A stretch of DNA of 64,000 nucleotides from an uncultured Selenomonadales bacterium (GCA_937901445.1 CALDHY010000042.1:11911-75910); one strand, 5' to 3'; shown: positions 26,865-35,864, counted from the stretch's first letter. The notes: generated from the letters alone by a model not told the origin. Made by a program: numbers and translations.

Positions 26865-26873
26865 ATTATAGCA
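26865..26873 (-). promoter_or_regulatory. Extended -10 promoter of engB
   Basis: Minus strand TGCTATAAT with TATAAT at 26870-26865; 9 nt separate the hexamer from the ATG, so the start point would be within 3 nt of the start codon. No good -35 element. Confidence 0.65.
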
Positions 26874-26924
26874 CTTCAGCGGCGTTTGTGCTACAATCTG
26901 TTAAAAATTTTGGAAGGTGAAATT

Positions 26925-27548
26925 TTGAAAGTCTATGAAACAAATTTTCGTGAAACATACCGGCGAATTTGCCTTTTGAGCGGCGCGGAAATTGTCAACA
27001 AAATAAATCTGCGCGAGGTTTTCGATTATCCCGTTGAAGAAAAAATGGACGGCTTTATAACTTACTGTTACATCGACGATGAAACGGGATTGAACTTTAA
27101 AATTTTGGCGGGCGCGCAGATTGACGGCGATAAAATAAAAGTTTTTCCGGCAAGCTACAAAAAAAGCGTTGCCGTGCGTCGCGCAGAAATTGAAGATACT
27201 GAAATTACAATTCTTGCCGAAAGATACGCCGCCGCCTTTCGTGACAAGATTAAAGTTTTGGAAGATACTTTTGCATTCGACGCCGCCAAAGAAAAAACGC
27301 GCTATATTAAAACGATTGACAGTTTACGCCATCCGAATTTTCCCGACGATATTGCAGTTTACTTTCACGGGGAAAATTTTCAGCCGGAATTGGCGTGGGT
27401 ACGTTGCGTCGAAGTCGAAGGCAATTTAATCACGGGCGTTTTACTTCACGAATTGCAACAGCCTTTTGAAGTGCATACAGGCGATAAAATAAATTTCGGC
27501 GTGGCAGATTTTAACAATGAAATTATTTGTGCGGTAATTAAGGATTAG
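26925..27548 (+). CDS. Hypothetical protein upstream of dxr
   Basis: 207 residues from TTG at 26925 (GGAAGGTG upstream). No signal peptide or membrane segment. Contains short charged segments such as EEKMDGFITYCYIDDET and YFHGENFQPELAWVRCVEV, with no motif that I recognise. It may be a beta-rich DUF of Negativicutes. Its last codons (VIKD) and stop lie in a heptad array that leads into dxr, so both are likely in one transcript. Divergent from engB. Confidence 0.75.
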   Translation: MKVYETNFRETYRRICLLSGAEIVNKINLREVFDYPVEEKMDGFITYCYIDDETGLNFKILAGAQIDGDKIKVFPASYKKSVAVRRAEIEDTEITILAERYAAAFRDKIKVLEDTFAFDAAKEKTRYIKTIDSLRHPNFPDDIAVYFHGENFQPELAWVRCVEVEGNLITGVLLHELQQPFEVHTGDKINFGVADFNNEIICAVIKD

Positions 27549-27573
27549 GGACTAAGGGCTAAGGGCTAGGGAT
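27539..27573 (+). repeat. Heptad repeats between the hypothetical gene and dxr
   Basis: Five forward 7-mers (TAAGGAT, TAGGGAC, TAAGGGC, TAAGGGC, TAGGGAT) that include the stop codon of the upstream gene. No inverse half. Confidence 0.9.
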
Positions 27574-27603
27574 TTTAAGATAAAAAATTACGCGGTGATA
27601 TAA

Positions 27604-28761
27604 ATGAAAAAAATTGCGATACTCGGTTCAACCGGTTCAATAGGAACTCAAGCATTGGACGTTGTACGAAATTTGCCCGGCGAATTTAAAGTTTCGGTAT
27701 TGGCGGCAAATTCCAACGTCGAATTGTTTTCTAAACAGATTGAAGAATTTCAGCCTGAACTTGCAGTGCTTGCAGATGAAACGGCTTACAAAATTTTGAA
27801 AGAAAAAAATTTCGGCGGTACAAAAATTGCGGGCGGGCGTCAAGCATTTATCGACGCGGCAGGATTTGACGGCGTGGAAATTGTTTTAACTTCAATGAGC
27901 GGCTTTGCAGGGCTGGAGCCGACAATTAAAGCGATAAAGTGTAAAAAAAATATCGCCCTTGCCAATAAAGAAACGCTTGTAGTTGCGGGCGAAATTGTTA
28001 CAAAACTTGCGGCAGATTACGGCGTTAAAATTTTGCCGGTTGACAGTGAACACGGGGCTTTTTTTCAGTGCTTGCAGGGCGAAAATTACAAATCGATTGA
28101 AAAACTTTTGCTTACGGCGTCCGGCGGTCCTTTCAGAGGCAAAACTCGCGCAGATTTACAAAATGCAACTGTAAATGAAGTTTTAGCTCACCCGACGTGG
28201 AATATGGGCAAAAAAATTACAGTTGATTCTGCGTCATTAGTAAACAAGGGGCTTGAAGTCATTGAGGCGAAATTTTTGTACGGCGTCAACTACGAACAAA
28301 TTCAAGTTGTCGTTCATCCTCAAAGTATCGTTCATTCAATGGTTGAATTTGTTGACGGCTCCATAATTGCACAACTTGCCGCGCCGGATATGCGCCTTCC
28401 CATTCAATACGCTTTAACTTATCCTGACAGAAAAATTTCTCCAATAAAAAAATTAGACTTTTGGGAAATAAAAAATTTAACGTTTGAAAAGCCTGACTTT
28501 GAAACTTTCAAGGGGTTAAAGTTTGCGTACGAGGCGGGCAAAATTGGCGGAACTATGCCCTGTGTATTCAACGCGGCAAATGAAGTGGCGGTGGCGGCGT
28601 TTTTGGCGGGAAAAATTAAATTTCTGCAGATTTATGACGTTATCGAAAATGCAATGAACTCTCGCGCAGTTATAAAAAATCCGACGCTTGAAATTTTGCT
28701 TGATGAAGATAAAATTGTTAGAAATTTATCAGAAAAATTTATTTTACAGTTTTGTACTTGA
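27604..28761 (+). CDS. dxr: 1-deoxy-D-xylulose 5-phosphate reductoisomerase
   Basis: Second enzyme of the MEP isoprenoid pathway, NADPH and metal dependent, 385 residues. NADPH motif GSTGSIGTQALDV near residues 8-20, ANKETLVVAG near 120, metal site VDSEHGAFFQCL near 146-157, TASGGPFR near 180, and HPTWNMGKKITVDSASLVNKG (split: HPTWNMGKK then ITVDSASLVNKG) near 198-218. ATG at 27604 with GCGGTGA upstream. Upstream gene joined by a heptad array. Confidence 0.96.
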   Translation: MKKIAILGSTGSIGTQALDVVRNLPGEFKVSVLAANSNVELFSKQIEEFQPELAVLADETAYKILKEKNFGGTKIAGGRQAFIDAAGFDGVEIVLTSMSGFAGLEPTIKAIKCKKNIALANKETLVVAGEIVTKLAADYGVKILPVDSEHGAFFQCLQGENYKSIEKLLLTASGGPFRGKTRADLQNATVNEVLAHPTWNMGKKITVDSASLVNKGLEVIEAKFLYGVNYEQIQVVVHPQSIVHSMVEFVDGSIIAQLAAPDMRLPIQYALTYPDRKISPIKKLDFWEIKNLTFEKPDFETFKGLKFAYEAGKIGGTMPCVFNAANEVAVAAFLAGKIKFLQIYDVIENAMNSRAVIKNPTLEILLDEDKIVRNLSEKFILQFCT

Positions 28762-28786
28762 TTAATATTAAAAATTTTGATATTAT
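28758..28786 (+). promoter_or_regulatory. Promoter of the small lipoprotein gene
   Basis: TTGATT (28758-28763), 17-nt spacer, TATTAT (28781-28786). Initiation near 28793 gives a 35-nt leader with TGGAGGT before the ATG. Confidence 0.7.
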
Positions 28787-28827
28787 TACACGTCAAAATT
28801 GACAAAAACATTTTGGAGGTAATTCAA

Positions 28828-29436
28828 ATGAAAAAAACTTTAGCGTTATTTGCATTGGCTTTAATGTTGGTTTCTACAGGTTGCGGCAAAACAAACAATC
28901 CTGCAGAAGAAGTTAAACAGGATGCAAACGCGGCAGTTGAAGAAGTCAAAGAAAAAGTTGACGATGCCGCCCAAGCTGCAAACAACGCCGTAAATAACGC
29001 CGCCGATGCCGCTCAAGCACTCCTTGAAGACGCAAAAGCAACAATGGCAAGCATTCAAGCAGGCACTGTCGATAAAAAAGTTGCCGCGCTTGATGGCGTT
29101 GTACCCGGTATTAATTATGAAGTCATAACCGAAAAATACGGCGAGCCTATTTCTTATGAAAATCAAATTGCGCAATTCTCAAACGGTCTCGATATGAAAG
29201 TTGTTAATAACGTCGTTGAGGAAGTTTCAACAATGTATGACGGACTTTACACACCGGCGGATATTGCAGTCGGTATGGTTGACTATTCTTTGAATGACGC
29301 TTACGGCGATGCAAGCTCCGTTACAATGGGCGATAACGGCGGCGTTGTTTACAAGTACGTTGACAAAAACCGCACGATTGAATTTACCACACGTGACGGC
29401 TATATTTCCGAAATTAAATGCACCTTGAATAAATAA
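28828..29436 (+). CDS. Small lipoprotein with Ala-rich helix
   Basis: 202 residues. Signal peptide with lipobox VSTGC near residue 19. Residues about 25-75 form an Ala/Asp/Glu-rich amphipathic helix (EEVKEKVDDAAQAANNAV) like those of envelope-spanning or apolipoprotein-type stress proteins. The globular end (about 80-202) has YGEPISYENQ and YKYVDKNRTIEFTTRDGY. Own promoter and terminator, so monocistronic. Function unknown. Confidence 0.8.
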   Translation: MKKTLALFALALMLVSTGCGKTNNPAEEVKQDANAAVEEVKEKVDDAAQAANNAVNNAADAAQALLEDAKATMASIQAGTVDKKVAALDGVVPGINYEVITEKYGEPISYENQIAQFSNGLDMKVVNNVVEEVSTMYDGLYTPADIAVGMVDYSLNDAYGDASSVTMGDNGGVVYKYVDKNRTIEFTTRDGYISEIKCTLNK

Positions 29437-29467
29437 TTTTTAGTTTAAAATTTTTCCAACAAAAAAA

Positions 29468-29502
29468 GCGGCAAGTAATTTAACCTGCCGCCAATTTTTT
29501 TT
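29468..29502 (+). terminator. Terminator of the small lipoprotein gene
   Basis: Stem GCGGCA (29468-29473) with TGCCGC (29486-29491), then AATTTTTTTT. Confidence 0.9.
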
Positions 29503-29515
29503 GCGCTAAAAAATT

Positions 29516-30745
29516 TCAAGCTCTTTTGGATTTTAAATATTCGTCGATAGTGTTTGCAACCTGTTTTGAATAGTAAACTGCAAGAACAACATTTTTTGAA
29601 CCGGCTACAACGTCGCCGCTTGCAAAAACGCCGTCTATTGAAGTTCTGCCGCTCTCGTCAACCACGATTAAGCCTTTTTCATTAACTTTTAAATCTTGTG
29701 AAGTGTTTACGATTTTATCTTTCGGACCTTGACTGATAGCAATAATTGTACTGTCTGCGGGCATAAGTACCGGCTCTTCTTCACGAATAACATTGCCTTC
29801 ATTGTCAAAAATTTTTGGAATAAAAATTGGTCCTTCTTCAGTAAATTCTTTAATCGCCATACCTTGTTGAATTTCGATACCGTCAACTGCGGCGTAATCC
29901 AATTCCCTTTGACTTGCGGCGATTCTTTGACGGCGTGCATAAAGCGTAACGTGACGACTGCCCATTCTTACAACAGTTCGTGCAACGTCAATAGCAGAAT
30001 TGCCCGCGCCGATTATTGCAACCGTATCGCCCAAATCATATGCTTCAGGATTCTGCAGATAGTCAACGGCGAAATGTACGTTGCCTAAAGATTCGCCTTT
30101 ACAGTGCGTGCGATTGGGACGCCAAACGCCCGTACCAATGAAAATTGCGTCGTAACCGTCCATAAATAAATCTTCCAAGTGCAACGCGCCGCCTATCGCC
30201 GTATTTGGGCGAAAATGTATCCCCATCTCGCGCAGTTTTGTTGCGTATCTGTCAAGGATTTTTCTGGGCAGACGAAAAGCCGGTATACCGTAGCGCATCA
30301 TCCCGCCAATTTTATCCATACGTTCAAAAATTGTAATTCTATGCCCTTTTGCGGCAAGTTTTATGGCAATGGTAATTCCGGCGGGACCCGCGCCGATTAT
30401 TGCTACTCTTTGCCCTGTATCCGGCAACTTTTCAATCGTTGCTCTGTCAAAATATGAATCCGAAATATATTGTTCGATATTTGGAATTTGAACTGCCGAG
30501 CCTTCCTTGCGTTTGCCTTGAATGCAATTTCCTTCACATTGTTTTTCGTGATCGCAGACAAGCGAACAAACTATTGACAGCGGATTATTTTCAAAAAGCA
30601 TTTGCCCCGCTTCTTGAGTTTTGCCTTCAAGGAAAAGGCGTATCATTTCAGGAATATTTGTTTGAATTGGACAACCTTTCAAACGGCACAACGGCTTTTT
30701 ACATTGTAAGCAACGCCGCGCCTCTTCAATTACGTGCATAGCCAT
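29516..30745 (-). CDS. GltD-like NAD(P)-dependent FAD oxidoreductase
   Basis: 409 residues. The N-terminal part has two Cys clusters for [4Fe-4S] binding, CLQCKKPLCRLKGCP near residues 12-26 and CSLVCDHEKQCEGNC near 60-74. An FAD-binding GAGPAGITIAIKLAAKGH is near 118, an NADPH-binding GAGNSAIDVARTVVRMG near 248, and an ISQGP...GVFASGDVVAGSKNVV segment near 365-385. This is the stand-alone glutamate synthase small-subunit family, which often works as an electron-transferring or NADPH-handling subunit with other enzymes. No large subunit is nearby. Ribosome site AAAGGAG. Confidence 0.9.
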   Translation of the reverse strand: MAMHVIEEARRCLQCKKPLCRLKGCPIQTNIPEMIRLFLEGKTQEAGQMLFENNPLSIVCSLVCDHEKQCEGNCIQGKRKEGSAVQIPNIEQYISDSYFDRATIEKLPDTGQRVAIIGAGPAGITIAIKLAAKGHRITIFERMDKIGGMMRYGIPAFRLPRKILDRYATKLREMGIHFRPNTAIGGALHLEDLFMDGYDAIFIGTGVWRPNRTHCKGESLGNVHFAVDYLQNPEAYDLGDTVAIIGAGNSAIDVARTVVRMGSRHVTLYARRQRIAASQRELDYAAVDGIEIQQGMAIKEFTEEGPIFIPKIFDNEGNVIREEEPVLMPADSTIIAISQGPKDKIVNTSQDLKVNEKGLIVVDESGRTSIDGVFASGDVVAGSKNVVLAVYYSKQVANTIDEYLKSKRA

Positions 30746-30796
30746 TCGTTAAAATCTCCTTTCGTTTATTTCAAAATTATTTTTTTATTTATAAAT

Positions 30797-30965
30797 GTAC
30801 TTTCTTTTTTCAGCAGCTAAAAAAGAAAGTACCAAAGAAAAAGAGCCGCGCCCGCCTGTGTTTTTCGCGTCGAACTTTCAAAAATTCAAAGGTTAAGCCG
30901 CGTTTGCATGCGTTGCAGAAATTTTAACGTTGCCGGTAAAAACGGAGTGCGGCGGGCGATCTTTT
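30797..30965 (+). repeat. Compound palindromic element, copy 1
   Basis: A perfect 14-bp hairpin, GTACTTTCTTTTTT (30797-30810) and AAAAAAGAAAGTAC (30819-30832), is followed by CAAAGAAAA, then a GC-rich arm GCGCCCGCC, a core of about 100 bp, and the matching arm GGCGGGCGATCTTTTTT. The same order is found on the other strand at 44248-44399 with a different core. It fills the gap between the GltD-like gene and rtcB. Confidence 0.75.
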
Positions 30966-32180
30966 TTAAGTTCCTGCTTTAAAATTGTACAGCGGTTTTA
31001 AATGTTCGCGTACTTCAACTGTCGGGGCAATTAGACTTTCTATTTCTGCCGCCGGTTTATAAACCATTGGCGATTCATCGATTGTACCTTCACCAACTGA
31101 AGACGTGTAAATTCCTTCCATAGATTTTTGAAATTCTTCAAGCGAAATTAATTCTTTTGCGGCACTGCGCGAAATAATACGCCCTGCGCCGTGCGGAGCC
31201 GAAAAATTCCAGTCCGCGTTGCCTTTGCCGATACAAATTAAACTGCCGTCGCGCATATTCATTGGAATCAAAACTTCTTCATCAGCATAAGCCGAAATTG
31301 CGCCCTTTCGCAGAATTTTATTTTCTTGGTCAATGTAGTTATGTTTCGTGGTAAAAATGTTCATTTTATGCATTGGAATTTTCATTTTGCTACAAATTAT
31401 TTCAATCATTGTTAGGCGGTTTAATTCTGCAAATTCGTCAGCAAGTGCCATATCGTGAAGGTAGCCTTCCATTTCCGCGCCGCTCAAAAAAGCAAGTTCA
31501 TTTGGAATATCTCTGTTTTGGCTTTTAACTTTTGCAACTTCAGCATCAATTTCAGATTCGCGCCCTTCCTTTTTCAGGCGTTCAATTAAATCTACAATAC
31601 CGTATTTGTTGCTTTTCAATTCGGCGATAGCTTTACCCTGCCAAAATTTACAAACTTGCAAACCTAAATTTCGGCTGCCGCTGTGAATTACCAAGTACCA
31701 TTGCCCGTTTTCAACAGATTTATCGACTTCGATAAAGTGGTTGCCGCCGCCCAATGTTCCCGCTGAATTTAAAATTCCGGAAATTGCCTCGTCATTCATT
31801 GGCGCAATTAGTTTTCTCAAAAGGTTGTCAACTTGCTTGCTTACCTTATTTGGCAGTGTTCCGGCTTTATGAATGCCGACACCGGCAGGGATAAATTGAT
31901 TAATAACTTTGTCGAGAGTTTGTAAATCCATTTCCGGAATTTTGACATAAGACATTGAACAGCTGATATCTACGCCGACTAAATTTGGTACGATTTTATC
32001 TGAATAAGTTTGAGTGTAGCCGACAACGCAATTTGCGCCCGTGTGACAATCCGGCTGAATACGAATTTTTTCATTGGCGAAAGTTTGACAGTTCAAAATT
32101 TCTTTAATTTGGTTGAGACATTCCGGCTCAATATTTTCTGTAAAAACTTTTGCTGCGTTGTATTTTCCTTTAATTTCCAT
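30966..32180 (-). CDS. rtcB: RNA-splicing ligase RtcB
   Basis: Joins RNA 2',3'-cyclic phosphate or 3'-phosphate to 5'-OH ends with GTP and Mn. 404 residues, the shorter bacterial form. Metal and guanylate residues visible: NLVGVDISCSM (Cys) near residues 71-81, GGNHFIEVD near 143, VIHSGSRNLG near 164, and the guanylation His in PHGAGRIISRSAAKE near 333-347. No rtcA or archease gene is adjacent. It follows mnmA across four heptad repeats, the last of which supplies its AGGAAG ribosome site. Confidence 0.95.
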   Translation of the reverse strand: MEIKGKYNAAKVFTENIEPECLNQIKEILNCQTFANEKIRIQPDCHTGANCVVGYTQTYSDKIVPNLVGVDISCSMSYVKIPEMDLQTLDKVINQFIPAGVGIHKAGTLPNKVSKQVDNLLRKLIAPMNDEAISGILNSAGTLGGGNHFIEVDKSVENGQWYLVIHSGSRNLGLQVCKFWQGKAIAELKSNKYGIVDLIERLKKEGRESEIDAEVAKVKSQNRDIPNELAFLSGAEMEGYLHDMALADEFAELNRLTMIEIICSKMKIPMHKMNIFTTKHNYIDQENKILRKGAISAYADEEVLIPMNMRDGSLICIGKGNADWNFSAPHGAGRIISRSAAKELISLEEFQKSMEGIYTSSVGEGTIDESPMVYKPAAEIESLIAPTVEVREHLKPLYNFKAGT

Positions 32181-32190
32181 AAAAATTTCT

Positions 32191-32218
32191 TCCTAGCCCT
32201 TAGTCCCTAGCCCTTAAT
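32191..32218 (-). repeat. Heptad repeats between mnmA and rtcB
   Basis: Four forward 7-mers on the sense strand (TAAGGGC, TAGGGAC, TAAGGGC, TAGGAAG). They encode the last MnmA residue region and stop codon, and the final unit is the rtcB ribosome site 7-8 nt before its ATG. The shortest array in the window. Confidence 0.9.
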
Positions 32219-33241
32219 AACCGCGCCGCCCAAAAGTTCCTCGCCGTCATAGAAAACTACAGATTGCCCTGCAGTAACCGCACGTTGCGGTTCATCGAAA
32301 GTAACTTTAACATTTTCGCCAAAAGTTTCAACGGTACAATTTGCCGTGCGCGGACTGTAGCGAATTTTGCATTGCAGTCGCGCAGGAAATTTCGGCGGGT
32401 AAATCCAGTGAACATCTTCAGCCGTCAAAAATTTTGAAAAAGTTTCGTCGTTGCCGCCCACAATTACGCGCCGGTTTTTCACGTCCAATTTCACAACGTA
32501 CAAAGGATTTTCAGCCGCAATTCCCAAGCCCTTACGCTGTCCGATGGTATAATTTGCAACGCCGTCATGATAACCCAAAACTTTTCCTGCCGTGTTTACA
32601 ATTTCGCCACTTTTCAAGGCGTCAGCAAAATCTGCGCGAGCGGCGATAAAACTTTTATAATCGTCATTCGGTACAAAACAAATTTCTTGACTGTCTTTTT
32701 TGTGCGCCGTAACCAAATTTAATTTTTCGGCAAGCGCGCGCGTTTCAGTTTTTGAAAATTCGCCGAGCGGTAAAATAATTTTTGAAAGTTTTTCCGGCGT
32801 CAAATTGTAAAGCACGTAAGATTGGTCTTTCTTAGTGTCAACGGCTTTTTTGAGTTTAAATCTGCCGTCTTCAAAAATAATTCGTGCGTAATGACCGGTT
32901 GCCAAAAAATCTGCGCCGAGTTCCTGCGCAAAGTCAAACAGTTTGCCAAATTTAATTTTTTTGTTGCAACGAACGCAGGGATTGGGCGTTTTGCCTTTGA
33001 GGTATTCCTCGACAAAATAATTTTCAATTTCCGCACGAAAAATTTGTCTGAAGTCAGCCACAAAATGTTTAATCCCCAACTGCGCGGCGACTATTTTGGC
33101 GTCGTCAATTTCGGCTGAATCGTCTTTAATTTGCATTGTGACGCCGAAAACTTCAAAGCCCTGTTGAATTAAGAGAGCCGCCGTTAATGAACTGTCAACG
33201 CCGCCGCTCATTGCAACTGCAACTTTTTTTGTGCCTGCCAT
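32207..33241 (-). CDS. mnmA: tRNA 2-thiouridylase MnmA
   Basis: Thiolates U34 of tRNAs for Lys, Glu and Gln. 344 residues. PP-loop AMSGGVDSSLTAALL near residues 9-23, catalytic Cys in NPCVRCNKKIKFG near 85-97, ATGHYARI near 117, second catalytic Cys in DSQEICFVPND near 187-197, and YTIGQRKGLG near 240. ATG at 33241. A decayed copy of its 5' end lies just upstream. Heptads link it to rtcB. Confidence 0.96.
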   Translation of the reverse strand: MAGTKKVAVAMSGGVDSSLTAALLIQQGFEVFGVTMQIKDDSAEIDDAKIVAAQLGIKHFVADFRQIFRAEIENYFVEEYLKGKTPNPCVRCNKKIKFGKLFDFAQELGADFLATGHYARIIFEDGRFKLKKAVDTKKDQSYVLYNLTPEKLSKIILPLGEFSKTETRALAEKLNLVTAHKKDSQEICFVPNDDYKSFIAARADFADALKSGEIVNTAGKVLGYHDGVANYTIGQRKGLGIAAENPLYVVKLDVKNRRVIVGGNDETFSKFLTAEDVHWIYPPKFPARLQCKIRYSPRTANCTVETFGENVKVTFDEPQRAVTAGQSVVFYDGEELLGGAVIKG

Positions 33242-33271
33242 TGAAAATTTACCTCTTTAATAAAAAAAATT

Positions 33272-33346
33272 ACGCCCTGTTGAATTAAAAGAGCCGCTGT
33301 CAAGGAGCTGTTTAATCCGCCGCCCCTTGCAACGGCAACTTTTTTA
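33272..33346 (-). pseudogene. Degenerate duplicate of the mnmA 5' end
   Basis: About 75 bp matching 33156-33230 of mnmA at an offset of 116 bp. Read in frame it gives KKVAVARGGGLNSSLTAAL then LIQQG, against KKVAVAMSGGVDSSLTAAL then LIQQG in MnmA. The nucleotide-binding SGGVDS has changed to GGGLNS and no start remains. Confidence 0.85.
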
Positions 33347-33361
33347 GTTTACCACATTAAA

Positions 33362-33892
33362 TTATTTCATTGCGTCGATATAGTCTTGAAGCCCTTCAAT
33401 AGCCCTTTTTGCGCGTTCAAGATTTGAAAGAATTTCTGAAGTTGAAGTGGCTTGTTCTTCACTGACTTTGCCGGTATGTTCGATAGTCTTTGAAATTTCC
33501 TCAACTGCGCCGTTCATCTGATTCAAAGTCTGTTGAATCTTTTCAGTAGCTTCGCGGGATTGTTCGGCAAGTTTGCGGACTTCTTCAGCAACGACGGCAA
33601 AGCCGCGCCCTTGTTCACCTGCGCGCGCCGCTTCAATAGCCGCGTTCAAGCCGAGCAAGTTAGTTTGTCCTGCAATGTTGGTAATGAAGTCGATAACTTT
33701 TACAGTATCATCATTTTTTTCTTGCAAGAATTTTGCCTGTTTAATAGCTTCCTGCCCGACGGTTGCAAGAGTACCCGCGCTCTTTGAAACGGCGGCAACC
33801 GCATCATAAACCGAATTTGTAATGTGTACAATTTCATCAATGGATTTTCTCAAGCGTTCATACGCCTTTTCGTTTTCGTTAAAATCTGCCAA
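33362..33892 (-). CDS. Short soluble MCP-type signalling protein
   Basis: 176 residues from TTG at 33892 (GGAGGAGG upstream). It consists almost only of the chemoreceptor signalling hairpin, with the tip [35 protein letters not shown] split around residues 85-120. No membrane segment, sensor or HAMP domain. Such proteins can dock to CheA/CheW in the cytosol or act in non-chemotactic signalling. No cheA or cheW in the window. It lies behind the REC-GGDEF gene. Confidence 0.85.
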   Translation of the reverse strand: MADFNENEKAYERLRKSIDEIVHITNSVYDAVAAVSKSAGTLATVGQEAIKQAKFLQEKNDDTVKVIDFITNIAGQTNLLGLNAAIEAARAGEQGRGFAVVAEEVRKLAEQSREATEKIQQTLNQMNGAVEEISKTIEHTGKVSEEQATSTSEILSNLERAKRAIEGLQDYIDAMK

Positions 33893-33998
33893 AATAATTT
33901 CCTCCTCCAAAATTTTCTGCAACATTATTCAACATTGTATTAAAAAAATCCTTTATCTTTAAAAAAAACTTCCCTGTTTAGAAATTGTTTTATAAATT

Positions 33999-35312
33999 TT
34001 AATTGTTGACAACCGTCCATTCATGGTCGAACCAAAAATAAGTGCTTTCTTCGCAAGTTTCCCATTTTTTTATAACGCGCCCTATTGCGCTGTCAATATC
34101 ACGTTGAGCGTTGGTATTTGTCAACAGTACAAGAAATTGATTATTGCCGTTTTTTGAAATGACATCGCCGGAACGAAAAGTTTTTTGCAACGTTTCAAGT
34201 AATTTTTCTTGCGCCTGCGCCGGAGTAATTTTTTCGCCTGCCTTGTGGCGTTTCATTGTAAAAACTACAAGGCAAGTACTTTTACTGTAAAAGCCGCGCG
34301 TACGTCTCAAAAATCTGTAAATCGTGCGGAAATTTTCAAACGGCAACACAAACGCGCCCTCTTCAGGGTTGCGTTCACTAAGAATCATTTCAACCTGCGC
34401 GAGGTTGGCAACTTCAACAGTTTCATTTTCTTGAGTGCCTTCACTGTAAACGCTGTAGCCGTGCTTGCCGTTTTGCTTGACGATATAAAGTGCCTTGTCA
34501 GCTTTTTTGTACAAGTCAGAAAAATCTTTGCCGTGCATTGGTACAAACACGCAACCAATAGACGCGCCGAGCGGGATATTCATATTTTCGCCCATAAGTT
34601 GTTTTGCAGTTTCAGTGATACGCTCATTTATAAATTTAGCCTTTTGTGCAATGTAACTTTCGTCGTGGACGCCTTGACAAAATACAATAAATTCATCGCC
34701 GCCCATCCGCCCGATTAAATCTGAAGAACGCACCGCGCTCCGCAAAATATCTGCAAAACTAATCAAAATTTTATCGCCCATTGCGTGCCCGTGAATATCG
34801 TTGACAAGTTTAAAGCTGTCCAAATCAACCATCATTAACGCGCCGGTTGCAGTTTTGCAAAGTTCGGTTAAATCTTTTTCGGATGACGCCTTATTAAGCA
34901 AGCCGGTTAATTTATCAGTTTCGGCATCTTTTTTCAAACCTTGAATCTGTTCAACATTGTGCATAATGTTTGAAACGCGGCGAAGTAAAACGTCAGGGTT
35001 GATAGGTTTTCTGATAAAATCCATTGCGCCGTTGTCGAATCCCTTACTTTCAGTTTCTTCAGTAGGGTCCGCCGTCATAAACATAAAGGGGATAATTTTA
35101 TGATATTCTTGCTGAAGTGCAAGCTGTAATTCGTAGCCTGTCATTCCCGGCATCCTAAAATCTGATAAAACCATATCCGGTTTTTCTTTCCTAAAAATTT
35201 CAATGGCTTCCTTGCCGGAATGTGCGCAAAAAGTTTCGTATTGATCCTCCAACATAAACGCCGTCATTTGCAGCGTTACTTCCATATCATCAACGATTAA
35301 TATTTTTTTCAT
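33999..35312 (-). CDS. Response regulator with GGDEF diguanylate cyclase domain
   Basis: 437 residues from ATG at 35312; GTG at 35324 is an alternative. Receiver domain (residues 1-125) with ILIVDDME and the phospho-acceptor in MVLSDFRMPGMTG near 53-65. GGDEF domain (about 145-300) with intact RMGGDEFIVF near 201 and an RSSD inhibitory site five residues before it, so it probably makes c-di-GMP with feedback control. A third domain (about 310-437) looks like a second, degenerate GGDEF fold (SKNGNNQFLVLL in place of the motif). Divergent from the HPt and hybrid kinase genes, its probable partners. Confidence 0.88.
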   Translation of the reverse strand: MKKILIVDDMEVTLQMTAFMLEDQYETFCAHSGKEAIEIFRKEKPDMVLSDFRMPGMTGYELQLALQQEYHKIIPFMFMTADPTEETESKGFDNGAMDFIRKPINPDVLLRRVSNIMHNVEQIQGLKKDAETDKLTGLLNKASSEKDLTELCKTATGALMMVDLDSFKLVNDIHGHAMGDKILISFADILRSAVRSSDLIGRMGGDEFIVFCQGVHDESYIAQKAKFINERITETAKQLMGENMNIPLGASIGCVFVPMHGKDFSDLYKKADKALYIVKQNGKHGYSVYSEGTQENETVEVANLAQVEMILSERNPEEGAFVLPFENFRTIYRFLRRTRGFYSKSTCLVVFTMKRHKAGEKITPAQAQEKLLETLQKTFRSGDVISKNGNNQFLVLLTNTNAQRDIDSAIGRVIKKWETCEESTYFWFDHEWTVVNN

Positions 35313-35434
35313 AGGATTTAGCACGCCGGTAAATTTATCTTGGTTACCCGCGCCCTCACTTCCTTTCTTTACATTCTTTAAATTTGCTGATAAAATATTT
35401 CAAGTTATTCTGTGCCGGTTTATTTTCGATAATC

Positions 35435-35443
35435 ATTATAACA
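35435..35443 (-). promoter_or_regulatory. Extended -10 promoter of the REC-GGDEF gene
   Basis: GTGTTATAAT on the minus strand, TATAAT at 35440-35435, no good -35. The same 10-mer occurs ahead of several other minus-strand genes here. The rest of the 35325-35525 gap shows nothing else recognisable. Confidence 0.55.
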
Positions 35444-35525
35444 CGTTTTGAAATTTAGGGAATAGTTTTTAACTTTTAGTGAAAATCGCTGACTCCTAAA
35501 AATAAATCGAAGGGGGATTTTAAAA

Positions 35526-35864
35526 TTGTTGACGATTGAAACACTGAATGAATTTGGAGTAAATACTAAGGAAGGTTTAACCCGTTGCATGAACAACGAA
35601 AAATTTTATTTCCGGATGCTGAAAATGGGGCTTGCAAGCGACCAATTCGACAAACTCGGCGCGTCATTGGAAGCCGGCAAACTTGATGAAGCATTTGAGG
35701 CAGCGCACGCACTTAAGGGCGTTTTGGGAAATTTGGCGTTGACGCCAATTTATACACCGCTTGCCGAAATGACGGAATTACTCCGCGCCGGTAAATCTGC
35801 CGACTACGTCGAAATGTACAAGCCTATTATGGAATTGCGGAATAAACTTTTGGCGTTAGTATAA
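35526..35864 (+). CDS. Histidine phosphotransfer (HPt) protein
   Basis: 112 residues from TTG at 35526 behind AAGGGGG. Four-helix HPt pattern with phospho-acceptor His61 in EAAHALKGVLGNLAL. It probably relays phosphate between the hybrid kinase encoded next and a response regulator, perhaps the divergent REC-GGDEF protein. 73 bp before the hybrid kinase gene. Confidence 0.88.
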   Translation: MLTIETLNEFGVNTKEGLTRCMNNEKFYFRMLKMGLASDQFDKLGASLEAGKLDEAFEAAHALKGVLGNLALTPIYTPLAEMTELLRAGKSADYVEMYKPIMELRNKLLALV

